Of a stretch of DNA of 44,265 nt, positions 1-7,577 are shown piece by piece; within the stretch, counting starts at the first letter, position 1, and each line of letters begins with the position of its first letter. The stretch comes from Alphaproteobacteria bacterium (lineage in GTDB: Bacteria; Pseudomonadota; Alphaproteobacteria; Rs-D84): assembly GCA_017937735.1 (NCBI GenBank), contig JAGBCZ010000026.1:1-44265 (forward strand), written 5' to 3'. Position numbers and translations under genes: made by a program. Below the pieces are notes generated by a model. The model saw only the letters and a list, made by a program, of their open reading frames with translations. It was not told the origin of the DNA and did not search any database.

Positions 1-3000
1 AAGATATTTGGACAAATCGAAACCAAGGAACAATTTGATGCCTTGCGTATCACAATTGCGTCCCCAGAAGAAATTCTGTCCTGGTCCCATGGCGAGGTTA
101 AAAAACCAGAAACCATTAACTATCATTCCATGAAACCAGAATCCGAAGGTTTGTTTTGCCAACAGATTTTTGGACCTGTAAAAGATTATGAATGTGCATG
201 CGGAAAATATAAAAGAATTAAGTTCCGTGGTGTTGTCTGTGAACGTTGTGGCGTAGAAGTTGGATCTTCTGCTGTTCGCCGTGAACGTATGGGACATATT
301 AAATTGGCAATGCCTGTTGCACACACTTGGTTCTTACGCGAAGGTAAAATTGCGACATTGTTGAATAACTTGCCACAGAAAAAGTTGGAACAGGTTATTT
401 CATACGATGCGTATATCGTTATTGAACCAGGTTTAACAAATTTAAAACAATATGATGTTATCAGCGAAGACGAATATCAATCTGCGGTCGAAGAATTCGG
501 CGCAGATGCGTTCCGTGTTGGTATTGGCGCCGAAGGTGTACGTAACATCATCGCAAATTTAGATATGGGCGATGAACGCACACGTCTGCGTGCAGAATTG
601 GCAGAAACAAAATCCGAAGCAAAACGCAAAGGTATCATCAAACAATTAAAACTGGTTGAGTCCTTCTTGGATTCTAAAACAGAACCAGCATGGATGCTGC
701 CGGATATTATCCCTGTTATCCCACCTGATATGCGTCCATTGGTAACATTGGATGCGGGGCATGTTGCTGCGTCTGACTTGAACGATTTATATCGCCGTGT
801 AATCATCCGTAACAATCGTTTGAAACGTTTTATGGAAATGCACGCACCTGATATCATTATCCGCAATGAAAAACGTATGTTACAAGAAGCGGTTGATTCA
901 TTGTTCGACAACGGCCACAAGGCACGTCCAATGGTATCACAGAACCGCCGTCCATTGAAATCATTGTCTGATTCATTGCGTGGTAAATCTGGTCGTTTCC
1001 GTATGAACATGTTGGGTAAACGTGTTGACTATTCTGGTCGTTCGGTTATCGTATCTGGTCCAACATTAAAATTGCATCAGGTTGGTCTGCCAAAGACGAT
1101 GGCACTGGAATTGTTTAAACCATTTGTTTATGCACGTTTGATGGCTGGCGATTATGCAAATACATTGAAAACAGCACGTAAAATGGTTGAAAACGGCGAA
1201 GATGTTGTATGGGAAATCTTGGAAAAGGTTATTCATGAACATCCAGTATTGTTGAACCGTGCGCCATCATTGCACCGTTTGTCACTGTTGGCATTTGAAC
1301 CAGTATTGATTGAAGGCAAGGCAATCCGTCTGCACCCATTGGTATGTAAGGGCTTTAACGCTGACTTTGACGGTGACCAGATGTCTGTTCACGTTCCAAT
1401 TTCATTAGAAGCACAGTTAGAAGCACGCACGTTAATGCTGTCTTCGAACAACGTATTGTCACCTGCGAACGGTGAACCAATGATTGTTCCATCCCAAGAC
1501 ATGGTATTGGGTGTTTACTATATCTCTTTGATTAACGGTGAACACGATGATAAATCACCACGTTTTGCGAATATGGACGAAGTTCAATTGGCGCTGGAAA
1601 ACAATGCAATTACATTACACACACCAATTGTTGCACGTATCAAAGGTAAAACATATAAAACAACCGCTGGCCGTATGATTCTGGGTGAATTGTTACCAGA
1701 CTGTGACAATATGCCATTTGATTTGGTTAACAAGGTTATGCCTGTAAAAGAAATCAAGGCATTGTTGGCAACAACGTACGAACGTTGCGGCGACAAAGCG
1801 ATGATTATGCTGGCAGACGCATTAAAGAACACTGGTTTTGAACAGGCTGCACGCAGTGGTATTTCCATTGGATTTGACGATATCGTTATTCCAGAAGAAA
1901 AGAAGACCATGATTGCAGAATCTGAAAAAGCAGCAGCAGAAATCGAAGAACAATATCAAAACGGTTTGTTGTCTGGTGGTGAACGTTATAACAAGTTGAT
2001 TGACTTGTGGCAGAAAACAACCGACAAACTGGGTGATATGGCGTATGCTGCATTGGGTAAATCCAGTGGCGACAAATGGAATTCTGTATACATGATGGCG
2101 TTATCTGGCGCCCGTGGTTCTAAACGTCAGATTCAGCAGTTGGCTGGTATGCGTGGTATGATGCAGAAACCAGACGGTTCTATTATCGAAGTTCCAATTA
2201 TTTCGAACTTTAAAGAAGGTCTGACCATGTCTGAATACTTTACATCCACCCACGGTGCGCGTAAAGGTATGTCGGATACTGCGTTAAAGACTGCTGACGC
2301 TGGTTACTTGACACGCCGTTTGGTTGAATTGTCACAGAACACAGTTATCACAGAACACGACTGTGGCACAACAGACTTTATTACTGCAAAACCTGTATAT
2401 CAGGGTTCGACATTGTCTGTTGCGCTGGGTGACGTTGTTTTGGGACGTACTGCGGCACATGACGTTGTTCATCCAATCACAAAAGAAGTTATTGTCCCGG
2501 CTGGCGAATTGATTACCAAGGCTGCGGCAAAACAAATCAATGAATCAGGTCTGCCATCTGTTGATGTTCGCAGTGTACTGACATGCTGTTCAGACGGCCT
2601 GTGTGCAAAATGTTATGGTATGGACTTGTCCAGAAATGCATTGGTACACGTTGGCGAAGCGGTCGGTGTTGTTGCAGGACAGTCAATTGGTGAACCTGGT
2701 ACACAGTTGACATTGCGTACTTTCCACATTGGTGGTATTGCTGCCGGTGGCGCAGAAAGTCACTTTATCGAAGTACCTGTATCAGGCACAATCAAACTGT
2801 CTGGTGTTAACACAATTAAAAACAGTGCAGGCCGTGTTGTGGTATTAAGCCGTAACGGTAAACTGGCTGTTGTAGATAACGAAGGCAAAGAATTGTTCAG
2901 CAGTAACTTGCCATACGCATCTATGTTGATTGTTAACGATGGCGACAGTGTTGAAAAGGGTGCCAAGGTTGCAGAATGGGATCCATATTCAAATACAATT

Positions 3001-4092
3001 ATCGCTGAAAAAGACGGTATTGTTAACTTTAACGACTTGATTGAAAACGTTTCATATCAAGAAGAAGTTGATTCCATGACAGGTATCGTATCGCGCAAGG
3101 TTATTAACTGGAAAACAAATACAAAGAAGGCATTAAAACCTGCGGTTACATTGGTCGATGACAAGGGAAATGTTATTTCCTTGGGCGGGAAAAAGATTGC
3201 AGAATATCTGTTGCCAATCTATTCCGTATTGAATGTTGCCAATGGTGACAAGGTTGTTGCAGGTGATGTCTTGGCCCGTATCCCAGTTCAAACAAAACGT
3301 ACAGGCGATATTACAGGTGGTTTGCCACGTGTTAACGAATTGCTGGAAGTACGCCGTCCAACAAACCCAGCATTGCTGGCGGAAATTGATGGTACAATCG
3401 AACTGGAAGACGCTAAAAACAAAATTATTATCCGTATTGAACCAACAGACGGCACAGCACCTGTTGAATATGCGGTACCAAAGGGAACAAACCTGTTGGT
3501 ACGCAGTGGCGATGTTGTGAAAAAGGCTGAAAAACTGGTTGATGGTGACCCTGTACCACAAGATATCTTGCGTATCTTGGGACAGAAAGCCTTGGCAACC
3601 TTTATGGTTGAACAGATTCAGCAAGTTTATCGTCTGCAAGGCGTGGTAATCAATGACAAACATATTGAAATTCTGATACGTGAAATGACACGCCGTGTCG
3701 AAATCACAAACCCAGGTGACACAGGATTCTTGATGGGTCAGGTTGTTGACCGTGTTGATTTCGAAGAAGAAAACGCACGTGTTGCACGTGATAACGGTAA
3801 ACTGGCCGAAGCATCACAGGTCTTGGTTGGTTTGACACGTGCATCATTGACATCACGTTCATTTATTTCAAACGCATCGTTCCAACAGACAACCAAAGTA
3901 TTGGTTGATGCTGCAATCAGCGGTTCAACAGATAAATTGGTTGGTATCAACGAAAACTTGATTGTTGGTCGTTTGATTCCAATTGGAACAGGTGCATACG
4001 TTCGCCGTGTCCGTGAAATTGCCAAAGAAGAAGAAAAGGCAGAACGCTTGGCACGCGAAGGTAATGGTCAACAACAATTGTTGGATATCTAA
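1..4092 (+). CDS. rpoC: DNA-directed RNA polymerase subunit beta' (5' end outside window)
   Basis: Largest catalytic subunit of RNA polymerase. The reading frame is open from base 1 and the residues before the TTG at 43 (FGQIETKEQFDALRI) match the normal N-terminal region of beta', so the true start lies upstream of the window and the TTG is internal. Seen in order: the N-terminal zinc ribbon (CACGKY then CERCG), the catalytic loop NADFDGDQM near residue 439 counted from the TTG, which carries the three Mg-binding aspartates, and a second cysteine cluster (CC..GLCAKC) in the region that binds the second zinc in bacterial beta'. The C-terminus ends about ten residues after an E/K/R-rich segment. 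The usual upstream partner would be rpoB; no str-operon genes follow. Confidence 0.98.
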   Translation, partial: KIFGQIETKEQFDALRITIASPEEILSWSHGEVKKPETINYHSMKPESEGLFCQQIFGPVKDYECACGKYKRIKFRGVVCERCGVEVGSSAVRRERMGHIKLAMPVAHTWFLREGKIATLLNNLPQKKLEQVISYDAYIVIEPGLTNLKQYDVISEDEYQSAVEEFGADAFRVGIGAEGVRNIIANLDMGDERTRLRAELAETKSEAKRKGIIKQLKLVESFLDSKTEPAWMLPDIIPVIPPDMRPLVTLDAGHVAASDLNDLYRRVIIRNNRLKRFMEMHAPDIIIRNEKRMLQEAVDSLFDNGHKARPMVSQNRRPLKSLSDSLRGKSGRFRMNMLGKRVDYSGRSVIVSGPTLKLHQVGLPKTMALELFKPFVYARLMAGDYANTLKTARKMVENGEDVVWEILEKVIHEHPVLLNRAPSLHRLSLLAFEPVLIEGKAIRLHPLVCKGFNADFDGDQMSVHVPISLEAQLEARTLMLSSNNVLSPANGEPMIVPSQDMVLGVYYISLINGEHDDKSPRFANMDEVQLALENNAITLHTPIVARIKGKTYKTTAGRMILGELLPDCDNMPFDLVNKVMPVKEIKALLATTYERCGDKAMIMLADALKNTGFEQAARSGISIGFDDIVIPEEKKTMIAESEKAAAEIEEQYQNGLLSGGERYNKLIDLWQKTTDKLGDMAYAALGKSSGDKWNSVYMMALSGARGSKRQIQQLAGMRGMMQKPDGSIIEVPIISNFKEGLTMSEYFTSTHGARKGMSDTALKTADAGYLTRRLVELSQNTVITEHDCGTTDFITAKPVYQGSTLSVALGDVVLGRTAAHDVVHPITKEVIVPAGELITKAAAKQINESGLPSVDVRSVLTCCSDGLCAKCYGMDLSRNALVHVGEAVGVVAGQSIGEPGTQLTLRTFHIGGIAAGGAESHFIEVPVSGTIKLSGVNTIKNSAGRVVVLSRNGKLAVVDNEGKELFSSNLPYASMLIVNDGDSVEKGAKVAEWDPYSNTIIAEKDGIVNFNDLIENVSYQEEVDSMTGIVSRKVINWKTNTKKALKPAVTLVDDKGNVISLGGKKIAEYLLPIYSVLNVANGDKVVAGDVLARIPVQTKRTGDITGGLPRVNELLEVRRPTNPALLAEIDGTIELEDAKNKIIIRIEPTDGTAPVEYAVPKGTNLLVRSGDVVKKAEKLVDGDPVPQDILRILGQKALATFMVEQIQQVYRLQGVVINDKHIEILIREMTRRVEITNPGDTGFLMGQVVDRVDFEEENARVARDNGKLAEASQVLVGLTRASLTSRSFISNASFQQTTKVLVDAAISGSTDKLVGINENLIVGRLIPIGTGAYVRRVREIAKEEEKAERLAREGNGQQQLLDI

Positions 4093-4113
4093 TATCCTGC
4101 AATTATAAACATT

Positions 4114-4147
4114 ACGCCCAGTATGGTAAATGCACCACACTGGGCGT
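4114..4147 (+). terminator. Inverted repeat after rpoC, weak terminator candidate
   Basis: A 9-bp stem (ACGCCCAGT at 4114-4122 with ACTGGGCGT at 4139-4147) lies just past the rpoC stop. No T-run follows it, so it is either a factor-dependent or processing structure rather than a classical intrinsic terminator. An upstream ATG at 4123 lies inside this stem, which argues against it as the start of the next gene. Confidence 0.45.
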
Positions 4148-4170
4148 GTGTATCTAAACAAGGTAATAAT

Positions 4171-4569
4171 ATGGACAAAATACCTGCGATTTATTGTGAT
4201 ATTGATGGTGTTGTATGTGAAAAATTTGCAACACCAAATTATGATCGTTTTGGTGCGCCAAATCGCAATATGATTGATATATTGAATGTTTTGGGCCAGA
4301 AATTTACGATTGTATTTATCACAGGTCGTTGGGCAATGGGTCAGACCAAGGTAGAAGACCATATTAACAATTTATTGCCAAACATAAAAAAACTAATTTT
4401 CTGCAAACGGCATGATTATGCTGGTACAACTGCGGAATTTAAATTGGCAAAAATAAAAGAACTAGAATCTGCGGGTTATCAGTTTTATATGGGGCTGGAC
4501 GACCACAGTGCTGTTATTGGTTTAATGCACAATCATGGTATGTTTTGTGCCCAGGTACTGTCAGATTAA
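4171..4569 (+). CDS. HAD-superfamily-like hydrolase, small
   Basis: Predicted cytosolic phosphatase of 132 residues. The N-terminus has YCDIDGVV, the DxDG(V/T) nucleophile motif of the haloacid dehalogenase superfamily; a threonine in FITGRW fits motif II, and GLDDHSAVIG near the C-terminus fits the acidic motif IV. The protein is short and has only a small cap between motifs I and II, similar to polynucleotide-kinase-type or orphan HAD proteins; the substrate cannot be told. I take the ATG at 4171, preceded by AAGG about ten bases upstream, and not the in-frame ATG at 4123, which lies in a hairpin and adds non-conserved residues. It could be read through from rpoC or have its own weak promoter. 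Confidence 0.7.
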   Translation: MDKIPAIYCDIDGVVCEKFATPNYDRFGAPNRNMIDILNVLGQKFTIVFITGRWAMGQTKVEDHINNLLPNIKKLIFCKRHDYAGTTAEFKLAKIKELESAGYQFYMGLDDHSAVIGLMHNHGMFCAQVLSD

Positions 4570-4577
4570 ACTTTTGC

Positions 4578-4605
4578 TTGCAAATTGGCAGAATTTGAAT
4601 ACAAT
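4578..4605 (+). promoter_or_regulatory. Sigma-70 type promoter for rpmF
   Basis: TTGCAA at 4578-4583, a 16-base spacer, and TACAAT at 4600-4605. It lies about 32 bases before the rpmF start and fits the TTGCAA-type -35 seen repeatedly in this window. Confidence 0.75.
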
Positions 4606-4636
4606 AGAACAGTTATAAAAATAAAAAGGATAAAAA

Positions 4637-4786
4637 ATGGCAACGCCAAAAAGTAAAACAAGTAAAGCACGCAGTGCACAACGCCGTTCACATGATGCAT
4701 TATCTGTAATGCCATGTGGTGTATGCAAAACATGCGGTGAAAAGAAACGTCCACATCATATTTGTCCTGCATGCGGTGCAAAATAA
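4637..4786 (+). CDS. rpmF: 50S ribosomal protein bL32
   Basis: A 49-residue protein of the large ribosomal subunit. It starts MATPKSKTSKARSAQRRSHD, the typical basic N-terminal tail of bL32, and carries the zinc-knuckle cysteines C30-x2-C33 and C43-x2-C46 (an extra C27 is also present). The start at ATG 4637 follows AAAAGGAT at a good distance. The gene lies directly before plsX, the widespread rpmF-plsX pairing that links ribosome and membrane-lipid synthesis. It has its own promoter and is followed by a terminator-like hairpin. Confidence 0.96.
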   Translation: MATPKSKTSKARSAQRRSHDALSVMPCGVCKTCGEKKRPHHICPACGAK

Positions 4787-4815
4787 TTTAAACAACCAAA
4801 CATTTGGGGGACAAA

Positions 4816-4858
4816 AGGCAGAATGCAGGGCACCACGGTGACCTTTTCTGCTTTTTTT
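4816..4858 (+). terminator. Terminator or attenuator between rpmF and plsX
   Basis: An imperfect hairpin (GGCAGAA pairing with TTCTGC, with an inner AGG/CCT and CACC/GGTG stem) spans about 4817-4851 and is followed by seven T at 4852-4858. It ends seven bases before the plsX ATG, so it can limit transcription into plsX. Confidence 0.65.
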
Positions 4859-4865
4859 ATGTACT

Positions 4866-5930
4866 ATGTCAGAAGAAAAGAAAATAATCGCAATCGATGC
4901 AATGGGCGGTGACAAAGGACCAAATGCGGTCCTGGGTGGCATCAACCAGTTCTTGTATCAAAATGGCGAAAACAGTGTTCATTTCCGTGTTTTTGGTAAT
5001 GAAAAGGTATTGCGTAAACTGTTGGCAAAATATCCACGTGTTGCACGTAATATTGATGTGATTCATGCGCCAAATGTCATCAAGGGTACAGACAAGGTTA
5101 TGGATGTTCTGCGTCATGCCCAAGATACATCTATGTACATGGCAATCAAGGATGTCCGTGAAGGGAATTCTGCCGCCGTTATCAGTGCTGGTAACACAGG
5201 TATGTTAATGTCTTTGTCAAAATTGGCATTAAAAACAATCGATGGAATTGCCCGTCCTGCGATTACAACAATGTTACCATCTGGGGCAGGGGACAGCCGT
5301 GTTGTTGTTCTTGACTTGGGTGCAAACGTTCATTGTGATGAAAATATTTTGTTTGATTTTGCCGTCCTGGGCAGCGTTTATGCCGAAGTTGTGGGTAAAA
5401 TGCCAAAACCAAAACTGGGGGTTTTAAACATTGGTTCCGAAGAAACCAAGGGTAATGAAACATTGGTGCATTTGAACAAAGTATTGACAGAAAATAAAGA
5501 TAGCCTGCCATACGATTACATCGGTTTTGTAGAGGCAAATGATATCAGTGCTGGCCGTGTTCAGGTTGTTGTAACAGATGGTTTTACGGGTAATATTGTA
5601 TTAAAGACTGTCGAAGGTACTGCAAAATTGATAAAACGTGTTATCGTTGAAAACTTTAAGAAATCTGTTTTGGCGATAATTGGTGCGTTTTTCTTGGTAC
5701 ATGTGTTCAAGCGGTTAAAGCATAAGATTGACCCACGTTCGTATGCGGGTGCAACGTTCTTGGGGTTGCGTGGTTTTGCATTTAAAACACATGGTAACAG
5801 TGATGCGCTGGCGTTTGCGAATTCGATTAAGTACGCATCTGACCTGACCAAGGCGAACCTGAACGGTTTAATCGAAGAACGTGCCAAGGCATTATCGGAC
5901 ATTCGTGCAAAATTACAAGAAACAGAATAA
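4866..5930 (+). CDS. plsX: Phosphate acyltransferase PlsX
   Basis: Converts acyl-ACP to acyl-phosphate, the first step of the PlsX/PlsY route to phosphatidic acid; a peripheral membrane enzyme. The 354-residue length is normal. The N-terminal IDAMGGDKGP is the family signature, followed by SAGNTGM and the VTDGFTGNIVLK segment typical of PlsX. It follows rpmF as in many bacteria, but the usual fabH neighbour is absent; mraZ faces it tail to tail. There is no visible Shine-Dalgarno sequence before ATG 4866 because the T-run of the preceding hairpin ends only seven bases upstream, so translation may depend on read-through RNA or on a start very near the 5' end. Confidence 0.97.
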   Translation: MSEEKKIIAIDAMGGDKGPNAVLGGINQFLYQNGENSVHFRVFGNEKVLRKLLAKYPRVARNIDVIHAPNVIKGTDKVMDVLRHAQDTSMYMAIKDVREGNSAAVISAGNTGMLMSLSKLALKTIDGIARPAITTMLPSGAGDSRVVVLDLGANVHCDENILFDFAVLGSVYAEVVGKMPKPKLGVLNIGSEETKGNETLVHLNKVLTENKDSLPYDYIGFVEANDISAGRVQVVVTDGFTGNIVLKTVEGTAKLIKRVIVENFKKSVLAIIGAFFLVHVFKRLKHKIDPRSYAGATFLGLRGFAFKTHGNSDALAFANSIKYASDLTKANLNGLIEERAKALSDIRAKLQETE

Positions 5931-5935
5931 AAAAC

Positions 5936-5957
5936 ACCGCCCAAATGGGCGGTTTTT
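5936..5957. terminator. Bidirectional terminator between plsX and mraZ
   Basis: ACCGCCCA (5936-5943) pairs with TGGGCGGT (5946-5953), flanked by A-run on the left and T-run on the right, so it can stop both converging genes. Confidence 0.9.
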
Positions 5958-6348
5958 ATTTCTTTTGAATTATTGGTTGGAAATTACAAGTTTTGCGGAA
6001 ATTATCAGGATTCCAAATTTGAAAACTGTTACCACGGCCGACAAATAATGCATTGTCCTTTATTCTGGCGTGCTTTTTTAGTTCAGGACTGATGATTATC
6101 CGGCCGGTCACATCAAATGCCATCTGTTGGGCGTTTGCGAACAAATTATCAAATTTATCATCGTCTGCATCGGCCAGTTTTTCTAAGCGTGCCATTGAAA
6201 CGCCTTCGATACAGTTATGTGTTGGTGAACAATATAAAACAACACCCTGAAATTCGTCATTTGCGACCACAGCCCGAAATTTTGCAGGCACAGAAACCCG
6301 CCCCTTGGCATCGACCCGATTTTCATAAGATGACAGAAATAGTGACAT
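5956..6348 (-). CDS. mraZ: MraZ family transcriptional regulator (orphan)
   Basis: MraZ is a DNA-binding repressor that normally heads the division and cell-wall (dcw) cluster. Two SpoVT/AbrB-like repeats are visible: the first around YENRVDAKGRVSVPAKFR and the second around FDVTGRIIISPELKKHA, both with the D-x-K/T-GR-hydrophobic-x-(V/I)-P/S pattern. At 130 residues it is slightly short at the C-terminus compared with the usual 140-150. Oddly it stands alone: it converges on plsX and no rsmH, ftsL or ftsI follows, so here it must act in trans or on its own promoter. It has a very good promoter just upstream. No clear Shine-Dalgarno sequence precedes ATG 6348. Confidence 0.95.
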   Translation of the reverse strand: MSLFLSSYENRVDAKGRVSVPAKFRAVVANDEFQGVVLYCSPTHNCIEGVSMARLEKLADADDDKFDNLFANAQQMAFDVTGRIIISPELKKHARIKDNALFVGRGNSFQIWNPDNFRKTCNFQPIIQKK

Positions 6349-6378
6349 TTATATGCTTTTTGCCCATTGTTACTGGAT

Positions 6379-6407
6379 ATTTTATCATATATCAATATGG
6401 TTGTCAA
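6379..6407 (-). promoter_or_regulatory. Promoter of mraZ
   Basis: On the minus strand TTGACA (6407-6402), a 17-base spacer and TAAAAT (6384-6379). The predicted transcript starts about 25 bases before the mraZ ATG. Confidence 0.8.
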
Positions 6408-6498
6408 AGACATGTAATAATACTTTTATGGTATTTTATGGTTTTTCAAAATAAAAATAAAAAAATTGCAATAAAATGAAAATAATTAAATTTTATGC

Positions 6499-6528
6499 TT
6501 GACCTGCGATTCGTTTTTGTTCTAAGAT
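6499..6528 (+). promoter_or_regulatory. Promoter for the 113-residue gene
   Basis: TTGACC at 6499-6504, an 18-base spacer, and TAAGAT at 6523-6528, giving a long leader of about 170 bases before the start at 6705. Confidence 0.6.
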
Positions 6529-6631
6529 GTTTGTATAGACAAGGGAAAAAGAAATAAAAAGCCCAGATTTGCGCAGAGTTGGCGGATTTTTGGGAAAAAT
6601 AAAAAAACAAAAAATTTTTATCGGACGATTT

Positions 6632-6653
6632 TGTAAATACATCGGTATTTACA
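6632..6653. promoter_or_regulatory. Perfect inverted repeat, possible operator or leader hairpin
   Basis: TGTAAATAC (6632-6640) and GTATTTACA (6645-6653) are perfect 9-base arms around ATCG. No T-run follows on the plus strand, so a DNA operator or an mRNA leader hairpin is more likely than a terminator. Confidence 0.55.
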
Positions 6654-6704
6654 AAAAAATAAGATAAAACAACAACAAATGCCCGAAAGGAGGGGAAAAC
6701 GCGC

Positions 6705-7046
6705 ATGCAAAAAAATATCAAAGAAATCATGATTGCCTTGAATCAAGTCCTGACAACTACTGTTTGGGTTAACGCAGATCGTCAGATTATATCACTGGCT
6801 GATGAATTAAAGATTGGTTCGAACAATGCGCCACGTTCAATCGAAGATTTGCCACGTACATCATTGGTTGGTGCGTATGTTTCGTTACAAATTCGTACAG
6901 ATAATTTTGAAATTCCAGCAGAAAGCATGGATACAAAAGCGTTGGCGTTACGTGTCAAAGAATTAGTCTTTGCCGAAGCGAAAAAGATTATTGACGCAGC
7001 CGACAGCACAGTTTCGTCCGCAGACGGCGTTGCGATGGCCGCATAA
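6705..7046 (+). CDS. Hypothetical protein, 113 residues
   Basis: Not recognised. A mostly helical soluble protein with no signal peptide, membrane segment or cysteine; the middle part (residues ~40-75) reads as beta-rich (RTSLVGAYVSLQIRT) and the end is an alanine-rich acidic tail. A very strong Shine-Dalgarno sequence (AGGAGGGG near 6687-6694) precedes ATG 6705; the in-frame ATG at 6729 is a less likely start. The gene has its own promoter with a 170-base leader and is closed by a strong terminator, so it is a single-gene transcript. Codon use matches its neighbours. Nothing indicates its function. Confidence 0.75.
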   Translation: MQKNIKEIMIALNQVLTTTVWVNADRQIISLADELKIGSNNAPRSIEDLPRTSLVGAYVSLQIRTDNFEIPAESMDTKALALRVKELVFAEAKKIIDAADSTVSSADGVAMAA

Positions 7047-7078
7047 AACGGCCCTAATGCGCGTACAGGACAATCAGT

Positions 7079-7094
7079 TTCCGGATAACCGGAA
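7079..7094 (+). other. Small perfect hairpin after the 113-residue gene
   Basis: TTCCGG (7079-7084) and CCGGAA (7089-7094) close an ATAA tetraloop and are followed by a purine stretch (GGAAGGGAG). The preceding CAGTT (7075-7079) could also pair with AACTG (7105-7109), competing with the terminator that follows. Confidence 0.4.
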
Positions 7095-7105
7095 GGAAGG
7101 GAGCA

Positions 7106-7139
7106 ACTGTCACCAAGTAATTGGTGGCAGTCGTTTTTT
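7106..7139 (+). terminator. Intrinsic terminator of the 113-residue gene
   Basis: An 11-bp stem, ACTGTCACCAA (7106-7116) with TTGGTGGCAGT (7121-7131), one G-U pair, then six T at 7134-7139. Confidence 0.9.
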
Positions 7140-7140
7140 C

Positions 7141-7169
7141 TTGTAAATATGGATGTCGTTAGATAGAAT
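7141..7169 (+). promoter_or_regulatory. Promoter of structured RNA element A
   Basis: TTGTAA (7141-7146), 17-base spacer, TAGAAT (7164-7169). It begins right after the previous terminator's T-run. Confidence 0.6.
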
Positions 7170-7175
7170 AATAAA

Positions 7176-7339
7176 TGTTGCGGACGGTGTTGTGATTGGG
7201 TGTGGGTAACCTGCCATAAGTGACATTAAAAACTCTAACAATTGGTTGGGCTGTGTGGAATATATTGAATAACACACGCAATTCGTAACGATTGTGCTTA
7301 TACCCCAACCGCTTTACATTGTATTTTTGGTGGTTTTTT
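7176..7339 (+). ncRNA. Structured RNA element A (first tandem copy)
   Basis: A predicted transcript of about 164 bases from its own promoter to its own terminator. Its 3' ~100 bases (from 7218) are a near-duplicate of element B. Helices: GGTTGGG (7244-7250) with CCCAACC (7304-7310); GTGTG (7253-7257) with CACAC (7273-7277); and a terminator stem AACCGC (7307-7312) with GTGGTT (7330-7335, one G-U) followed by T6. The long-range helix and the terminator share bases 7307-7310, so they exclude each other. It has no credible coding sequence. It may be a small RNA or a riboswitch/attenuator; I do not recognise the family. Confidence 0.6.
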
Positions 7340-7341
7340 CC

Positions 7342-7369
7342 TTGCAAATATGCATATTTTAGGTAAAAT
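7342..7369 (+). promoter_or_regulatory. Promoter of structured RNA element B
   Basis: TTGCAA (7342-7347), 16-base spacer, TAAAAT (7364-7369), immediately after the terminator of element A. Nearly the same sequence forms the rpsA promoter at 7924-7951. Confidence 0.7.
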
Positions 7370-7375
7370 GTTACT

Positions 7376-7551
7376 TGTCACAGGCGGTTGTCTGTGATGG
7401 GCATAAGCAACCCTATCAGTACGTGTCATGAGTGACATTAAAAACTCCAACCCCCAGTTGGTTGGAGTGTGTGGAATATATCGAATAACACACGCAATTC
7501 GTACTGATTGTGCTTATACTCCAACCACTTGAATTTTTTCAGTGGTTTTTT
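7376..7551 (+). ncRNA. Structured RNA element B (second tandem copy)
   Basis: A predicted transcript of about 176 bases. ACTCCAAC (7444-7451) can pair with GTTGGAGT (7461-7468), or GGTTGGAGT (7460-7468) can pair with ACTCCAACC (7518-7526). GTGTG (7469-7473) pairs with CACAC (7489-7493). The terminator AACCACT (7523-7529) with AGTGGTT (7541-7547) plus T-run overlaps the 3' arm of the long-range helix at 7523-7526. This is the classical terminator/antiterminator layout. It lies 26 bases before the XRE regulator, so it may control it, or it may be a free small RNA. A 5' hairpin CACAG/CTGTG near 7380-7397 is not shared with element A. Confidence 0.65.
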
Positions 7552-7577
7552 GTTTATATTTACAAAAGGGGGCGTAT

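Larger units (their letters stand above)
6408..6704. other. AT-rich intergenic region between mraZ and the 113-residue gene
   Basis: Besides the two divergent promoters and the inverted repeat annotated separately, this stretch holds A/T-rich sequence with two CCATAAAA-like repeats near 6429-6444 on the minus strand, just upstream of the mraZ promoter. I see no further open reading frame or clear RNA fold. Confidence 0.5.

Noticed and set aside
3133..3663. 176-residue frame opposite rpoC
   Set aside because: A mirror frame inside a strongly conserved gene, with atypical composition rich in Cys, Trp and Asn.
4123..4170. N-terminal extension of the HAD-like protein
   Set aside because: The extension lies in the hairpin after rpoC and the internal ATG 4171 starts right before the conserved DxDG motif.
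7075..7120. Possible signal-recognition-particle RNA, because of CCGGAAGGAAG near 7089
   Set aside because: The typical GGTC..CCGGAAGG..GCAGCC arrangement is missing: the sequence pairs as TTCCGG-ATAA-CCGGAA, not around a GGAA loop, and the conserved internal loops are absent.
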